64,000 nt of DNA, from contig JAANDG010000531.1 in the NCBI GenBank assembly GCA_036852015.1, positions 1 through 64,000 on the forward strand, in the 5' to 3' direction. How positions within the stretch are numbered: the first letter of the stretch is position 1; each line of letters opens with the position of its first letter. Below the pieces are notes generated by a model. It was not told the DNA's origin and did not search any database. It saw nothing but the letters and a program-made list of their open reading frames with translations. This document shows, in pieces, positions 1 through 13,100 of the stretch. The stretch is from Pelodera strongyloides (lineage: Eukaryota; Nematoda; Chromadorea; Rhabditida; Rhabditidae). Made by a program: the position numbers and the translations under genes.

Positions 1-164
1 CAAAATTCAAAACAACATAAGACACGACAAATCTGAATGCTAACCCTATCCCTATCGGTCATCTGGTTGCGTTTTATATATTTTTTTCATCCTTGATGCA
101 CTCCTTTTGGTGTATTTAATAAATAAACAACGTATATATCTACGTAAAAGTAATTGGTACTTAC

Positions 165-2229
165 CGAGAATGAAGTTACACTGACGTTAGTACACACCAT
201 TTCAGATACTGTATTCATCTTTACAATGGGCATTTGAAACTGATCGCCACTCTCGAACAGGTCAAACAAATCATCAGAGTACACCTGAAAAAATAAGAGA
301 AACTTACCATTTAAAGTATTATAAGAACAGGGTTTAACAAAAAAGTATTCTGAACAACTGCAATCCCAGATGTTGCACGCAAATTAATATAACCAGACTA
401 AAAATGAGTAATTTACATACACTACATGGGATTCCAGAGTTTAACGTACGTTTTAAAAACAGGTTGTTAGTTATGCAAAATGCAAAGTCAGGCGTAGCAA
501 AACCAGTGTCACTAGAAAACTTCAAACTACACAGGCATACCAGATACCAGATATAATAACTGCACGTCGCATACATTTTTCTCATGAATTTTATGTGTAC
601 GTAATAAATTATTATTACATACTTTAATAAATTATTATTACATACTTTAATAAATTATTATTACATACTTTAATAAATTATTAGGGTCTGAGGGTCTGAT
701 GCGCAAAGAAGATGTACTCGCTAACGTGAAGTCAGTATAACAATCTAATCTGCACATGACAGTTGTAGGTGCAGGTCTTCAAGCAAGCAAAAAAAAACTA
801 AAGCAGTCTAATAGTAGGAAAATTGCGGTATTTAAAATCCTTAAGTTGGGTCTGGACCGGAACTAAGCCTAAATGTATAGTGTTTCGCAAATTACTACAT
901 AACTAATAAAATATAACTTACTCGTTCCATTGTGGTTACTTCCCTACGACATCGCTCCAACTGTTCAGCTTCAACATTTAGGACAGAATTCTGAAAAATA
1001 ATCAAGTTGAATCAGTAACGATTTTATAGATTCTACATTATATGCCTATTTCCTCATTATATAGCGTAAAGTGCCAGGCCACACCCCACCAGAGGGCACA
1101 CGCGAACAGTGTCGTAAAGCACAAAGAGAAGAAATCATATTCGCTATCTAGGAGGTCAGAAATGCGATGCAGAGGTGCGCGAGCTAGAGCTTACTAACGT
1201 ACGTAACCTCGTACATCGCTAATGAAATAACTATTCTATTAGCGAAACAACAGACCGAAAATATACACAGAACAGACCAGACACAGAGGTGAGGTTTACT
1301 TTCGCCTAACAGCCTTGAGCCGTCTTGAAACGTAGGTCGGAAAAGCAAATATTGCGCCAATTTTTTAGTCAAATCGTCAGCTTATACCCGTTTACACATA
1401 ACGTACGGGAAGTCCGTTGGCCGACAGAGCGACATAAAGACACGCTTCAAAAACCGGATGTTATGTCGCTTTAAAACTAAACTAGGGTAGAACAAAGATT
1501 GTGTACGAACTAACCTGTGACGGAGGGAGACCGGCTTCGGCCAGAATAGGATCTTGCTGTAAATGAAAGAGACCCTCTAATGCATACAAATTTACAAATA
1601 CAACAAATAAGAGAATATCGCTGAAGCCGAAAGCGCACTGCTATTCGGAACGGATGCTGGACGATGTATGTACATGTCCTTCACATTACAAGCGTGACAA
1701 GTCACAAGTACTGGAACTAGCGTTGGGAACAAACGATTCATGCTTCCGTTACAACTTACTAGCACATATCAGCTTAGTTCACAATTCACAGACATACATA
1801 GCGCGAAGCGAAGAGCGCCATCAAAATCAAACACAAATACAAAAGCTAAACAAAGCAACAACTCACCGAACCTAGCTCCAATTTTGGTAGACTATCCTGA
1901 GATCCGGTAGCCATGAACTTCCGCGCCTAAACGAAGGACTATGTTAAAGAGGATTGTGGAAATTGGAAAGCGAACGGGAGCGACATCCCGACACCGACAA
2001 ACACTTGTACCAGGTACCAGGATAACAGCGCTTTGGACTAACGTGTACGCAGCACACGATTACTGGATTTCTTGATAATCCAGAGTGCCAAGACACTCTC
2101 CACCAGTTTCTTTTTCACAACTTCTAATTCCGGTAAGATTAAGACGAGAGACGAGTACGAAGGGAAAGCATCAAAGCATGAACATGAACTCACCTGGCTA
2201 TTGGTTAAGCCATCGATTTCTTGTGACAT
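165..2229 (-). CDS. Unrecognised gene, 5' five exons (3' end runs off the window)
   Basis: Five exons at 2194-2229, 1867-1926, 1515-1556, 922-990 and 165-284 (minus strand). All have consensus GT donors and AG acceptors, and all introns are phase 0, giving 109 continuous codons. Translation starts MSQEIDGLTNSQ. Later stretches include QDPILAEAGLPPSQ, a charged probable coiled-coil segment (NVEAEQLERCRREVTTMER) and SDDLFDLFES. No signal peptide or membrane segment is visible, so a small soluble or scaffold-like protein is likely. The start is the first in-frame ATG. A further exon may lie at about 1-70, reached through the donor at 164, but this is not certain. I do not recognise the family and assign no function. 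Confidence 0.6.
602..683. repeat. 23-bp AT-rich tandem repeat, about 3.5 copies
   Basis: The unit AATAAATTATTATTACATAC plus TTT is repeated head to tail. It lies in the intron between exons 4 and 5 of the minus-strand gene at 165-2229. Confidence 0.9.
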
Positions 2230-2764
2230 GATCTACGATTCTTGCGAGGCAAGCAGCAAGCTACACGCTTCCCTAAAAGGTTTGCACATTAACAATATGT
2301 AACTTTGAAAAAAAAGATAATAGCGCACATTGACACATTTTGTTATGTACTCTTGTGCGCAGGATGTACCTGCAGAGGCGGCTAGACAGTATGAGAGCCG
2401 GAGAGCTGAGTGGCTAGCAAAAGCGAAATGTCTAAATGACACCTTAGAATTCACGAAAACTACAAAAGAAATAACTAATAACTACACACAACGCAACGCG
2501 TCAGAAGAATCTAATCAGTTGAAGTTGAGTGATAAGATATCATGAAATAAAATAACAAGGCATGCCGAAACGCTGATTTGTGCGGTAGACTGAACCGGGA
2601 AGGCTCTCGAGAAAAAAAAAATAAGAAAAAGCCGCGAGAAACAAAATATTTTCAGTTTAGGAAGAAAAAAACACAATAAAACGTCGTGAACCGATGTTTT
2701 AAACGGTTAAAGCCTTGACCACAGTTAGATATACAGGCGATACGCTTTTCAAAAATGGAAGAAA

Positions 2765-2822
2765 GTGTAAACGAAAGTGAAAACAAAAGTGAAAACGAAA
2801 GCGAAAACGAAAGTGAAAAAAG
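2765..2822. repeat. Purine-rich 12-bp-type microsatellite
   Basis: Short units of the type GAAAGTGAAAAC / GAAAGCGAAAAC repeat about five times. Both strands are open here, giving K/T-rich or F/S-rich low-complexity frames that are not evidence of a gene. Confidence 0.8.
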
Positions 2823-3112
2823 GAAAGCGAGATGAAACAATAAAGAAACGAACCACCGACCACCAGAGTCCTCTGCTGAACGCGCACATTCAAAAAAAAA
2901 ACAATTGTGGGCGGGGCCAAAAAGAACGCATTGTTTCTCTTTGTAAGCTGGCCTCTTTTGTAGTTGCTATAAAAAATCTACCATATATCTCCAATAAAAA
3001 TCTACTGTATTAGTGGGAATTCAGGTATTCACATCACCAAATTTTCCTGAATAAGTAATAAAAATCTGTATTCAATGGTATTTCCAAAGATTACAAAAAC
3101 TTTGGCGCGTGA

Positions 3113-3206
3113 GCGGCCGGCCATGTGCGAGGCCTACAAAAAATAGTGGGCCCACACTCGGCGGCCTACCCTTTTCGGGCCCATTGTAGGCCGCGCACCG
3201 GCCAAG
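3113..3206. repeat. GC-rich imperfect inverted repeat
   Basis: The left arm (GGCCGGCCATGTGCGAGGCC) and the right arm (GTAGGCCGCGCACCGGCC) are imperfect reverse complements. They flank a centre with two GGGCCC sites. This island sits in an otherwise AT-rich intergenic region. It could be a small MITE-like insertion; the two arms are all that is visible. Confidence 0.6.
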
Positions 3207-3322
3207 TTTCCTCAGTGAAGCAATCGGATGGTGCTACTGCGATTGTTGACGCAATTTTAATTTTTTCCTATTCCAAGAAATGTCCGTGTTTCTACCAATA
3301 ATCTCTGTTCTTCTGCTGCACG

Positions 3323-3515
3323 TTTCCCGCGAAACAAAAATAAATCCCGCGTTACCTGGCAGCTAATCATCCAATCCCGCGCAATACGAAAAGTCGCATG
3401 TTTCTTGACAGACTAGCGAACCGTGTCCCGCAATTAAACACTAGGCAAGGCCTAGTGTTAGCGGCAAGGTCCCTAATTAGCGCTCGCAATAAGGACGGAA
3501 TCCCGCTTTTCCCGC
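3323..3515. promoter_or_regulatory. Cluster of E2F-like TCCCGC sites
   Basis: At least six TCCCGC or TTTCCCGC motifs fall within 200 bp, near 3323, 3345, 3375, 3426, 3501 and 3508. The first is the symmetric TTTCCCGCGAAA. TTTSSCGC is the established E2F/DP consensus. A 23-bp hairpin (3437-3459, arms AACACT AGGC / GCCTAGTGTT, 3-nt loop) lies inside the cluster. Regulation by E2F of either flanking gene is an inference from motif density alone. Confidence 0.45.
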
Positions 3516-4118
3516 TTGTTTGGGAGGAAACGTGGGATTACGGTTACCGCTAAACTGCGAATGAGGAACATAGATTACCGCATTTCTACACGAAACTATA
3601 TAACATGAAAAATATGTAACATGAAAAATTAAAAAATATTCTCGTGTGGTTCCAAAGTACTGTAAATTTTCACCATAATTGGAAACCCCATTATTCTTCT
3701 GTTTCGAAGCGCAAAATCATTTCCTCTTTCTAAATCCCAACTCGCGCATGATGCAAATTTTCGCGCAGAACCGATTATATGACTTGGCAGAAGCACGATT
3801 CTTTTGTATTCAATAAATAAGCGGAAGTGAACATCATATTGGCATTCCTACATCCGAACGACGTAAGTATGAGTTGTTCATGAATTAAGAATAATATCTT
3901 ACGATTTATGATATATTCCAACACAAAGACTATGATTACGCTATAGGAATTTCAACGTTACTTATGGAAATATCAATATCAGCAAGTTGCTTAACATTGT
4001 ACGTTTCAAGGCTATGTCATAAATGGTAGTATGGTTAGCAAATTCAACTTTATTTTACTTGGGTAACATTTACTTATCGTAATACATTCGTGTAATCGTA
4101 ATCGTATCTTTGAAAGTT

Positions 4119-4127
4119 TGTTTTTAG
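4119..4127 (+). other. Probable spliced-leader trans-splice acceptor of the plus-strand SLC6 gene
   Basis: GTTTTTAG ends 8 nt before the ATG at 4136 and has no upstream donor partner that I can see. A pyrimidine tract plus AG directly before a start codon is the usual nematode SL acceptor layout. Confidence 0.5.
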
Positions 4128-4135
4128 ATAAATAA

Positions 4136-7100
4136 ATGGGTTCGAGAAGCGACGTTGATAATGAGAACGAAAACGAGCATTCAAACAAAGCAAGTGAAAT
4201 AAGAAACGAAGATGAGGGACTCGCCAGTAAGGTATATTGTTCACACTCCAACGAGAAGCTCCGCGCGGTAATCGCGCACAAACAGAGGCTACGCCACAGC
4301 GGCGTCTGGGTGTACGCCAAAGATTCGCGGAAACGGGTGCGATATGTAGCATCACGAACCAGTGGCATCCCCCTTGAGGGCGGCGCGTGCGCGGCGATGG
4401 TGCGGACTCATGTCTTCTCCACTACAGCTTGATAGTCTCGGTATGAAATGTTCACAAACCAGAATATGTTCTGCTTTAGAGATCAGAGGAGCAGCTGGCG
4501 ATCGAATCTGCAAAAACTGAAACAAACGAAGGTAGGGTGAATTTTGAAGAGCGCATTATTATCATGTCGTGCCCTCCCTCATGTTGCTCTAATTTCAAGC
4601 ACACTGTCCAGAAATCATTGTGCATGGTAAATTATATGCATTACAAACAAGACTAGAGCTCGGCGCGCGCTGCGCGCGCGCCTCGCTCTAGCGGTTGACG
4701 TTTCACTTAAGGCCATCGCTGAAGACTTTGTGAATCTTTCAATTTTGTACGCCAAATTAATTTCGTCGTCGTATTTTCTGAATCCTTCGACGATATTCAT
4801 GAAGGCCCGGTTGCCGGTCTGGTCTTCGGTTGTCGTATCCATATTGATCATCGATGATCATCAGAAACAATGTTTGCACATCAACTTAATTTTGACGTTA
4901 CAGCTTCTGAATCCGATGACGATATTCATGAAGGCCCGGTTGCCGGTCTGGTCTTCGGTTGTCGTATCCATGTTGATCATCGATGATCATCAGAAACAAT
5001 GTTTGCACATCAACTTAATTTTGACGTTACAGCTTCTGAATCCGATGATATTCATGAAGGCCCTGTTGCCCGTCTCGTCTTCGGTAGTCGTATCCATATT
5101 CATCATCGACGGTCATCGGGAACGATGTTTGCACGACAACTTAATTTTGACGTCACAGCTTCTGAATCCGATGACGATATTCATGAAAGGCCCGGTTGCC
5201 CGTATCGTCTTCGCTAGTCGTATCCATATTCATCATCGCCGGTCATCGGGAACAATGTTTGCACGACAACTTAATTTTGACGTCACAGCTTCTGAATCCG
5301 ACGACGATATTCATGAAGGCCCGGTGGTCGGTCTCGTCTTCGGTTGTCGTATCCATGCTGATCATCGATGATCATCAGAAACAATGTTTGCACGTCAACT
5401 TAATTTTGACGTTACAGCTTCTGAATCCGATGACGATATTCATGACGGCCCGGTTGCCCGTCTCGTCTTCGGTAGTCGTATCCATATTCATCATCGACGG
5501 TCATCGGGAACGATGTTTGCACGTCAACCTAATTTTGACGTCACAGCTTCTGAATCCGATGACGATATTCATGAAGGCCCGTTTGCCCGTCTCGTCTTTG
5601 CTAGTCGTATCCATATTCATCATCGACGGTCATCGGGAACGATGTTTGCACGACAACTTAATTTTGACGTCACAGCTTCTGAATCCGATGACGATATTCA
5701 TAAAGGCCCGGTTGCCCGTATCGTCTTCGCTAGTCGTATCCATATTCATCATCGACGGTCATCGGGAACAATGTTTGCACATCAACTTAATTTTGACGTT
5801 ACAGCTTCTGAATCCGACGATATTCATGAAGGCCCTGTTGCACGTCTCGTCTTCGGTAGTCGTATCCATATTCATCATCGACGGTCATCGGGAACGATGT
5901 TTGCACGTCAACTTAATTCTGAATCCGATGACGATATTCATGAAGGCCCGTTTGCCCGTCTCGTCTTTGCTAGTCGTATCCATATTCATCATCGACGGTC
6001 ATCGGGAACGATGTTTGCACGACAACTTAATTTTGACGTCACAGCTTCTGAATCCGATGACGATATTCATAAAGGCCCGGTTGCCCGTATCGTCTTCGCT
6101 AGTCGTATCCATATTCATCATCGACGGTCATCGGGAACAATGTTTGCACGTCAACTTAATTTTGACGTTACAGCTTCTGAATCCGATGACGATATTCATG
6201 AAGGCCCGGTTGCCCGTCTCGTCTTCGGTAGTCGTATCCATATTCATCATCGACGGTCATCGGGAACGATGTTTGCACGTCAACTTAATATTGACGTCAC
6301 AGCTTCTGAATCCGATGACTGTATTCATGAAGGCCCGGTTGCCCGTCTCGTCTTCGGTAGTCGTATCCATATTCATCATCGACGGTCATCGGGAACGATG
6401 TTTGCAAGTCAACTTAATTTTGACGTCACAGCTTCTGAATCCGATGACGATATTCATGAAGGCCCGTTTGCCCGTCTCGTCTTTGCTAGTCGTATCCATA
6501 TTCACCATCGACGGTCATCGGGAACGATGTTTGCACGACAACTTAATTTTGACGTCACAGCTTCTGAATCCGACGACGATATTCATGAAGGCCCGGTTGT
6601 CGGTCTCGTCTTCGGTTGTCGTATCCATGCTGATCATCGATGATCATCAGAAACAATGTTTGCACGTCAACTTAATTTTGACGTTACAGCTTCTGAATCC
6701 GATGACGATATTCATGACGGCCCGGTTGCCCGTCTCGTCTTCGGTAGGCGTATCCATTATTCATCATCGACGGTCATCGGGAACGATGTTTGCACGTCAA
6801 CTTAATTTTGACGTTACAGCTTCTGAATCCGATGACGATATTCATGAAGGCCCGGTTGCCCGTCTCGTCTTCGGTAGTCGTATCCATATTCATCATCGAC
6901 GGTCATCGGGAACGATGTTTGCACGTCAACTTAATTTTGACGTCACAGCTTCTGAATCCGGTGACGGTAATCATGAAGGCCCGGTTGCTCGTCTGGTCTT
7001 CGGTAGGCGTATCCATATTCATCATCGACGGTCATCGGGAACGATGTTTGCACGTCAACTTAATTTTGACGTCACAGCTTCTGAATCCGATGACGATATT

Positions 7101-10100
7101 CATGAAGGCCCGGTTGCCCGTATCGTCTTCGCTAGTCGGATCCATATTCATCATCGACGGTCATCGGGAACGATGTTTGCACGTCAACCTAATTTTGACG
7201 TCACAGCTTCTGAATCCGATGACGATATTCATGAAGACCCGGTTGCCGGTCTCGTCTTCGGTAGTCGTATCCATGTTCATCATCGACGGTCATCAGGAAC
7301 GATTTTTGCACGTCAACTTAATTTTGACGTCACAGCTTCTGAATCCGATGACGATATTCATGAATAGCCCGGTTGCCCGTCTCATCTTTGGTAGGCGTAT
7401 CCATTATTCATCATCGACGGTCATCGGGAACGATGTTTGCACGTCAACTTAATTTTGACGTCACAGCTTCTGAAGCCATGCAGACCTTGAAAGATGAACC
7501 TTATTTCTGAACTTATCTCCTCGTTCTGAATACGCTAGCACTTGGAACGGAACGATTCCGACAATTTTCATTTTTGATGACGTCATCATTTTACGTTTGC
7601 CCATATATGGGCCGCGCGAGTGAAGCTTTCGCGCAGCTTGTTATCATTTTGTTCATGAGTCTCGATAAGGAAGTCCACACCACGGAATCAGCCATTTTGC
7701 TTCACTTTTTATTTTTTGACACTTTTGTGCACGTATGCACGATACGCCGCACCTAGTCTATATGGCATTGCTTCCTCTTCGATTCTCTTTGACCGCCGGT
7801 TTAATTACCCAAGTTTGAGGTTTTTGTGCACGCATGAGCGATCTGCCACACACATTCTATATCCACTACCTTTCTTCCCTGTTGTCGGTTTAATTACCCA
7901 AGTTTGAGGTTAGTGGGGTGATTGTTGAGTGCCGTCTTGAGCGCTCCCACTTTCAGTGCTTATCTCGTCTGCATATTTCTATGCTGCACGGATAAGCACA
8001 GTGCCTCAATTAAATTTAATTCCGGCGGCGACTTGTTTACACTCGTCGTCGGGGGGTGCACTCCTCTTTTTTGTGAAGTGCCTCACCGTCGAGCTTTCTA
8101 GCCGCACTCCGGTTAAGCACAGTGACTCGTTTTTTTAAACTTGAATAACGGAGCGCTGCGTACTTGAATCAAGTAGTTACGGTGGTTCGCTGATTCAAAT
8201 ATTCGGACCTACCTTCTGGTGAACTCTCAGCGAAATTAGAACAACTTTTTTGGTGTGCAACCAACCTCACCTCCCACTTTTTACACTGTTCGATTATATA
8301 GCGGAGGGGTAGATGCGCGCGCCTCGCTCTAGCTCGGGTGCTCCGCGCGCTTCGCGCGCTACGCACTCTCGGCTATCGAGGCCCGCCTCGGCTTCTCGGC
8401 CCGCTTCGCGGGCCTCGATAGCCGTTAGCTCGCTCGGCGGGCCTGCGGCCCGCCTCGCTCGCCCGTGGTATCCGTTTTTGTTGACGTCACAGATCCTGAA
8501 GCAGAAGTCATATTGTCCGTCTAAGTCGAATGCACATCAGACATTAGCATCGAAGTTTATTTGCATCATTACTTTAGCGCCGCGATGCATTTTGCACGTC
8601 GACTTCTTTTTGACGTCGTGGATTCTGAAGCAGATGACATATTGTTCGTCTAAGTCGAATGCACATCAGGCATTAGCACTGAAGTTCATTTGCATCATTA
8701 CTTTGGCGCTACGGTGAATATTGCACGTCGACTTCTTTTTGACGTCGTGGATTCTGAAGCAGATGATATATTGTCCGTCTAAGTCGAATGCACATCAGTC
8801 ATTAGCATCGAAGTTTGTTTGCATCATTAGTTTGGCGCTATGGTGAATTTTGCACGTCGACTTCTTTTTGACGTCGTGGATTCTGAAGCAGATGACATAT
8901 TGTTCGTCTAAGTCTAATGCACATCAGACATCAACACTGAAGTTCATTTGCATCATTAGTTTGGCGCTACAATGAATTTCGCACGTCGACTTCCTTTTGA
9001 CGTCGTGGATTCTGAAGCAGATGATATATTGTCCGTCTAAGTCGAATGCACATCAGTCATTAGCATCGAAGTTTATTTGCATCATTAGTTTGGCGCTATG
9101 GTGAATTTTGCACGTCGACTTCTTTTTGACGTCGTGGATTCTGAAGCAGATGACATATTGTTCGTCTAAGTCTAATGCACATCAGACATCAACACTGAAG
9201 TTCATTTGCATCATTAGTTTGGCGCTACAATGAATTTCGCACGTCGACTTCTTTTTGACGTCGTGGATTCTGAAGCAGATGATATATTGTCCGTCTAAGT
9301 CGAATGCTCGAATGCACATCAGACATCAACACTGAAGTTCATTTGCATCATTAGTTTGGCGCTACAATGAATTTCGCACGTCGACTTCTTTTTGACGTCG
9401 TGGATTCTGAAGCAGATGACATATTGTCCGTCTAAGTCGAATGCACATCAGTCATTAGCATCGAAGTTTATTTGCATCATTAGTTTGGCGCTATGGTGAA
9501 TTTTGCACGTCGACTTCTTTTTGACGTCGTGGATTCTGAAGCAGATGACATATTGTTCGTCTAAGTCTAATGCACATCAGACATCAACACTGAAGTTCAT
9601 TTGCATCATTAGTTTGGCGCTACAATGAATTTCGCACGTCGACTTCTTTTTGACGTCGTGGATTCTGAAGCAGATGATATATTGTCCGTCTAAGTCGAAT
9701 GCACATCAGTCATTAGCATCGAAGTTTATTTGCATCATTAGTTTGGCGCTATGGTGAATTTCGCACGTCGACTTCTTTTTGACGTCGTGGATTCTGAAGC
9801 AGATGACATATTGTCCGTCTAAGTCGAATGCACATCAGTCATTTGCATCGAAGTTTTTTTGCATCATTAGTTTGGCGCTACGGTGAATTTTGCACGTCGA
9901 CTTCTTTTGGACGTCGTGGATTCTGAAGCAGATGACATATTGTCCGTCTAAGTCGAATGCACATCAGTCATTAGCATCGAAGTTTATTTGCATCATTAGT
10001 TTGGCGCTACGGTGAATTTTGCACGTCGACTTCTTTTTGACGTCGTGGATTCTGAAGCAGATGACATATTGTTCGTCTAAGTCGAATGCACATCACACAT

Positions 10101-13100
10101 CAACACTGAAGTTCATTTGCATAATTACATTTGCGATACGATGAATTTTGCACGTCGACTTCTTTTTGACGTCATACATTCTGAATCATTGCAGAAGCGA
10201 CACCGTGAACCTCATTTCTGAACTTATCTCTTCATTCTGAATACGTTAGCATTTGGAACGGAACGATTCCGACGATTTTCATTTTTGATGACGTCATCAC
10301 CAGAAACATTTCCATATATGGGCCGCGCGGATTAAGCTTTCGCCTAGCTTGATATCATTTCGTTCATGGGTCTCGATAAGGAAGTCCACACCACGGAATC
10401 AGCCATTAATGCTTCGCATCACTTTTTTGGCACTTTTGTGCACGCGAGCGCGATATTCCGCTTCAATTTCATATAATGTTCATATATCCGTCTTCTTTTT
10501 CAAATTTCGGTTTAATTACCCAAGTTTGAGGTTTGTGCACGCGAGTTCGATATGCCGCACCAAGTCTATATGGCATTGCTTTCTGTTTGATTCTCTTTGA
10601 TCGTCGGTTTAATTACCCAAGTTTGAGGTTAGTTTGTGCACGCATGAACGATACGCCGTGCACATTCTATATCCTCTGCCTTTGTTTCTGGTTGTCGGTT
10701 CAATTACCCAAGTTTGAGGTTAGTGGTGTGATATTGACTGCCGTCAGAGCTCTCACATTTTCAGTGCTTATCTCGTCAACATATTTCTATGCTGCACGGA
10801 TAAGCACAGTGCCTCAATTAAATTTAATTTTCGGCGACGACTTGTTTACACTCGTCGTCGGGGGGTGCACTCCCCGTTTTTGTAGTGCCTCATCGTCGAG
10901 CTTTCTAGCCGCACTCCGGTTAAGCACAGTGACTCGGTTTTTTAAACTTGAATAACGCAGCGCTACATACTTGGATCAAGTTTGGCACGCGGCTCGCTGA
11001 TTCAAATATTCGGCCCTACGCTTGGGTTGTCGGCGAGCCGGATCGGATCAACTTTTCTGCACACTTTGGGTGAGGACAGAAAATACACTATTGGATTATA
11101 TAGGGAAAGGCGGGTGACTAGAGCTCGGCGCGCGCTGCGCGCGCGCCTCGCTCTAGCGGTTGACGTTTCACTTAAGGCTATCGCTGAAGACTGTGAATCT
11201 TTGAATTTTGTACGCCAAATTAATTTTGTCGTCATATCTTCTGAATCCTTCGACGATATTCATGAAGGCCCGTTTGCCGGTCTCGTCTCATCATCAGAAA
11301 CAGTGTTTGCACATCAAGTTAATTTTGACGTCACAGCTTTTGAAACTGATGACGATATTCATGCAGGCCCGGTTGCCCGTCTTGTCTTCGGTAGTCGTAT
11401 CATATAAGTCATCGCTGAAGATTTTTTGAAATTTTGTACGTCACAGCTTCTGAATCTGACGTCGATATTTATGAAGGCCCGGTCACCGGTCTCTTCTTGT
11501 TTAGTCGTGTCCATATTCATCACTGATGGTCATCAGGAACGATTTTTGCATGTAAACTTAATTGTGACGTCATAGCTTCTGAATCCAACGTCGATATTTA
11601 TGAAGGCCCGGGTGCCCGTCTCGTCTTGTCGTATCCGTATTCATCATCGATGAACATCAGGAACGATTTTTGCATGTAAACTTAATTCTGACGTCATAGC
11701 TTCTGAATCCAACGTCGATATTTATGAAGGCCCGGTTGCCCGTCTCGTCTTGTCGTATCCATATTCATCATCGGTGGTCATCAGGAAAAATGTTTGCACA
11801 TCAACTTAATTCTGACGTCACAGCTTCTGAATCCGACGACGATATTCATGAAGGCCCGCTTGCCCGTCTCGTCTATGGTAGTCGTATCCATATTTATCAT
11901 CGATGATCATCAGGAACAATTTCTGTTCGTCAACCTATTTTTGACGTCACAGCTTCTGTATCCGATGACGATATTCATGAAGGCTCGGTTGCCCGTCTCG
12001 CCTTCGGTAGTCGTATCCATATTCGTCATCGACAGTCATCGGGAACGATGTTTGCACGTCAACTTAATCTTGACGTCACAGCTTCTGAATCCGGACGATA
12101 ATTCATGAAGGCCCGGTTGCCCGTCTCGTCTTCGGTAGTCGTATCCATATTTATCATCGACGGTCATCGGGAACGATGTTTGCACATCAACTTAATTTTG
12201 ACGTCACAGCTTCTGAATCCGTTGACGATATTCAGGAAGGCCCGGTTGCCCGTCTCGTCTTCGGTAGTCGTATCCATATTTATCATCGACAGTCATCGGG
12301 AACGATGTTTGCACGTCAACTTAATTTTGACGTCACAGCTTCTGAATCCAATGACGATATTCATGAAGGCCCGGTCCGGTTGCCCGTCTCGTCTTCGGTA
12401 GTCGTATCCATATTCATCATCGACGGTCATCGGGAACGATGTTTGCACGTCAACTTAATTTTGACGTCACATCTTCTGAATCCGATGACGATATTCATGA
12501 AGGCCCGGTTGCCCGTCTCGTCTTCGATAGTCGTATCCATATTCATCATCGACAGTCATCGGGAACGATGTTTGCACGTCGACTTAATTTTGACGTCACA
12601 GCGTCTGAATCCGACGACGATATTCATGAAGGCCCGCTTGCCCGTCTCGTCTATGGTAGTCGTATCCATATTTATCATCGATGATCATCAGGAACAATTT
12701 CTGTTCGTCAACCTATTTTTGACGTCACAGCTTCTGTATCCGATGACGATATTCATGAAGGCTCGGTTGCCCGTCTCGTCTTCGGTAGTCGTATCCATAT
12801 TCGTCATCGACAGTCATCGGGAACGATGTTTGCACGTCAACTTAATCTTGACGTCACAGCTTCTGAATCCGATGACGATATTCATGAAGGCCCGGTTGCC
12901 CGTCTCGTCTTCGGTAGTCGTATCCATATTTATCATTGACGGTCATCGGGAACGATGTTTGCACATCAACTTAATTTTGACGTCACAGCTTCTGAATCCG
13001 TTGACGATATTCATGAAGGCCCGGTTGCCCGTCTCGTCTTCGGTAGTCGTATCCATATTTATCATCGACAGTCATCGGGAACGATGTTGCACGTCAACTT

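Larger units (their letters stand above)
2230..4135. other. Intergenic region upstream of two divergent genes
   Basis: No supported gene. It lies between the start of the minus-strand gene (2229) and the probable first exon of the plus-strand SLC6 gene (4136), so it should hold both promoters. It contains a purine microsatellite (about 2765-2822), a GC-rich inverted repeat (about 3113-3206) and a cluster of TCCCGC motifs (3323-3515). The rest is AT-rich with no further structure that I can support. Confidence 0.7.

Noticed and set aside
5196..7367. 723-codon open frame across satellite A, a possible giant repeat protein
   Set aside because: A 129-bp unit without stops is automatically open for any number of copies. 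Two frames are open at once and array edges and +1 shifts break them. I see no start or splice support, so it is kept only as a finding on period length.
8466..10190. CRISPR-like array (regular repeats with variable spacers)
   Set aside because: Units are homologous along their whole length and the sequence is eukaryotic. This is satellite DNA.
10982..11407. 141-codon ORF joining flank F2, the GC hairpin and the first satellite A units
   Set aside because: It begins with an ATG and runs in the repeat frame, but it crosses the hairpin with R/A-rich low-complexity sequence and stops after three diverged units. Other copies of the junction do not keep it.
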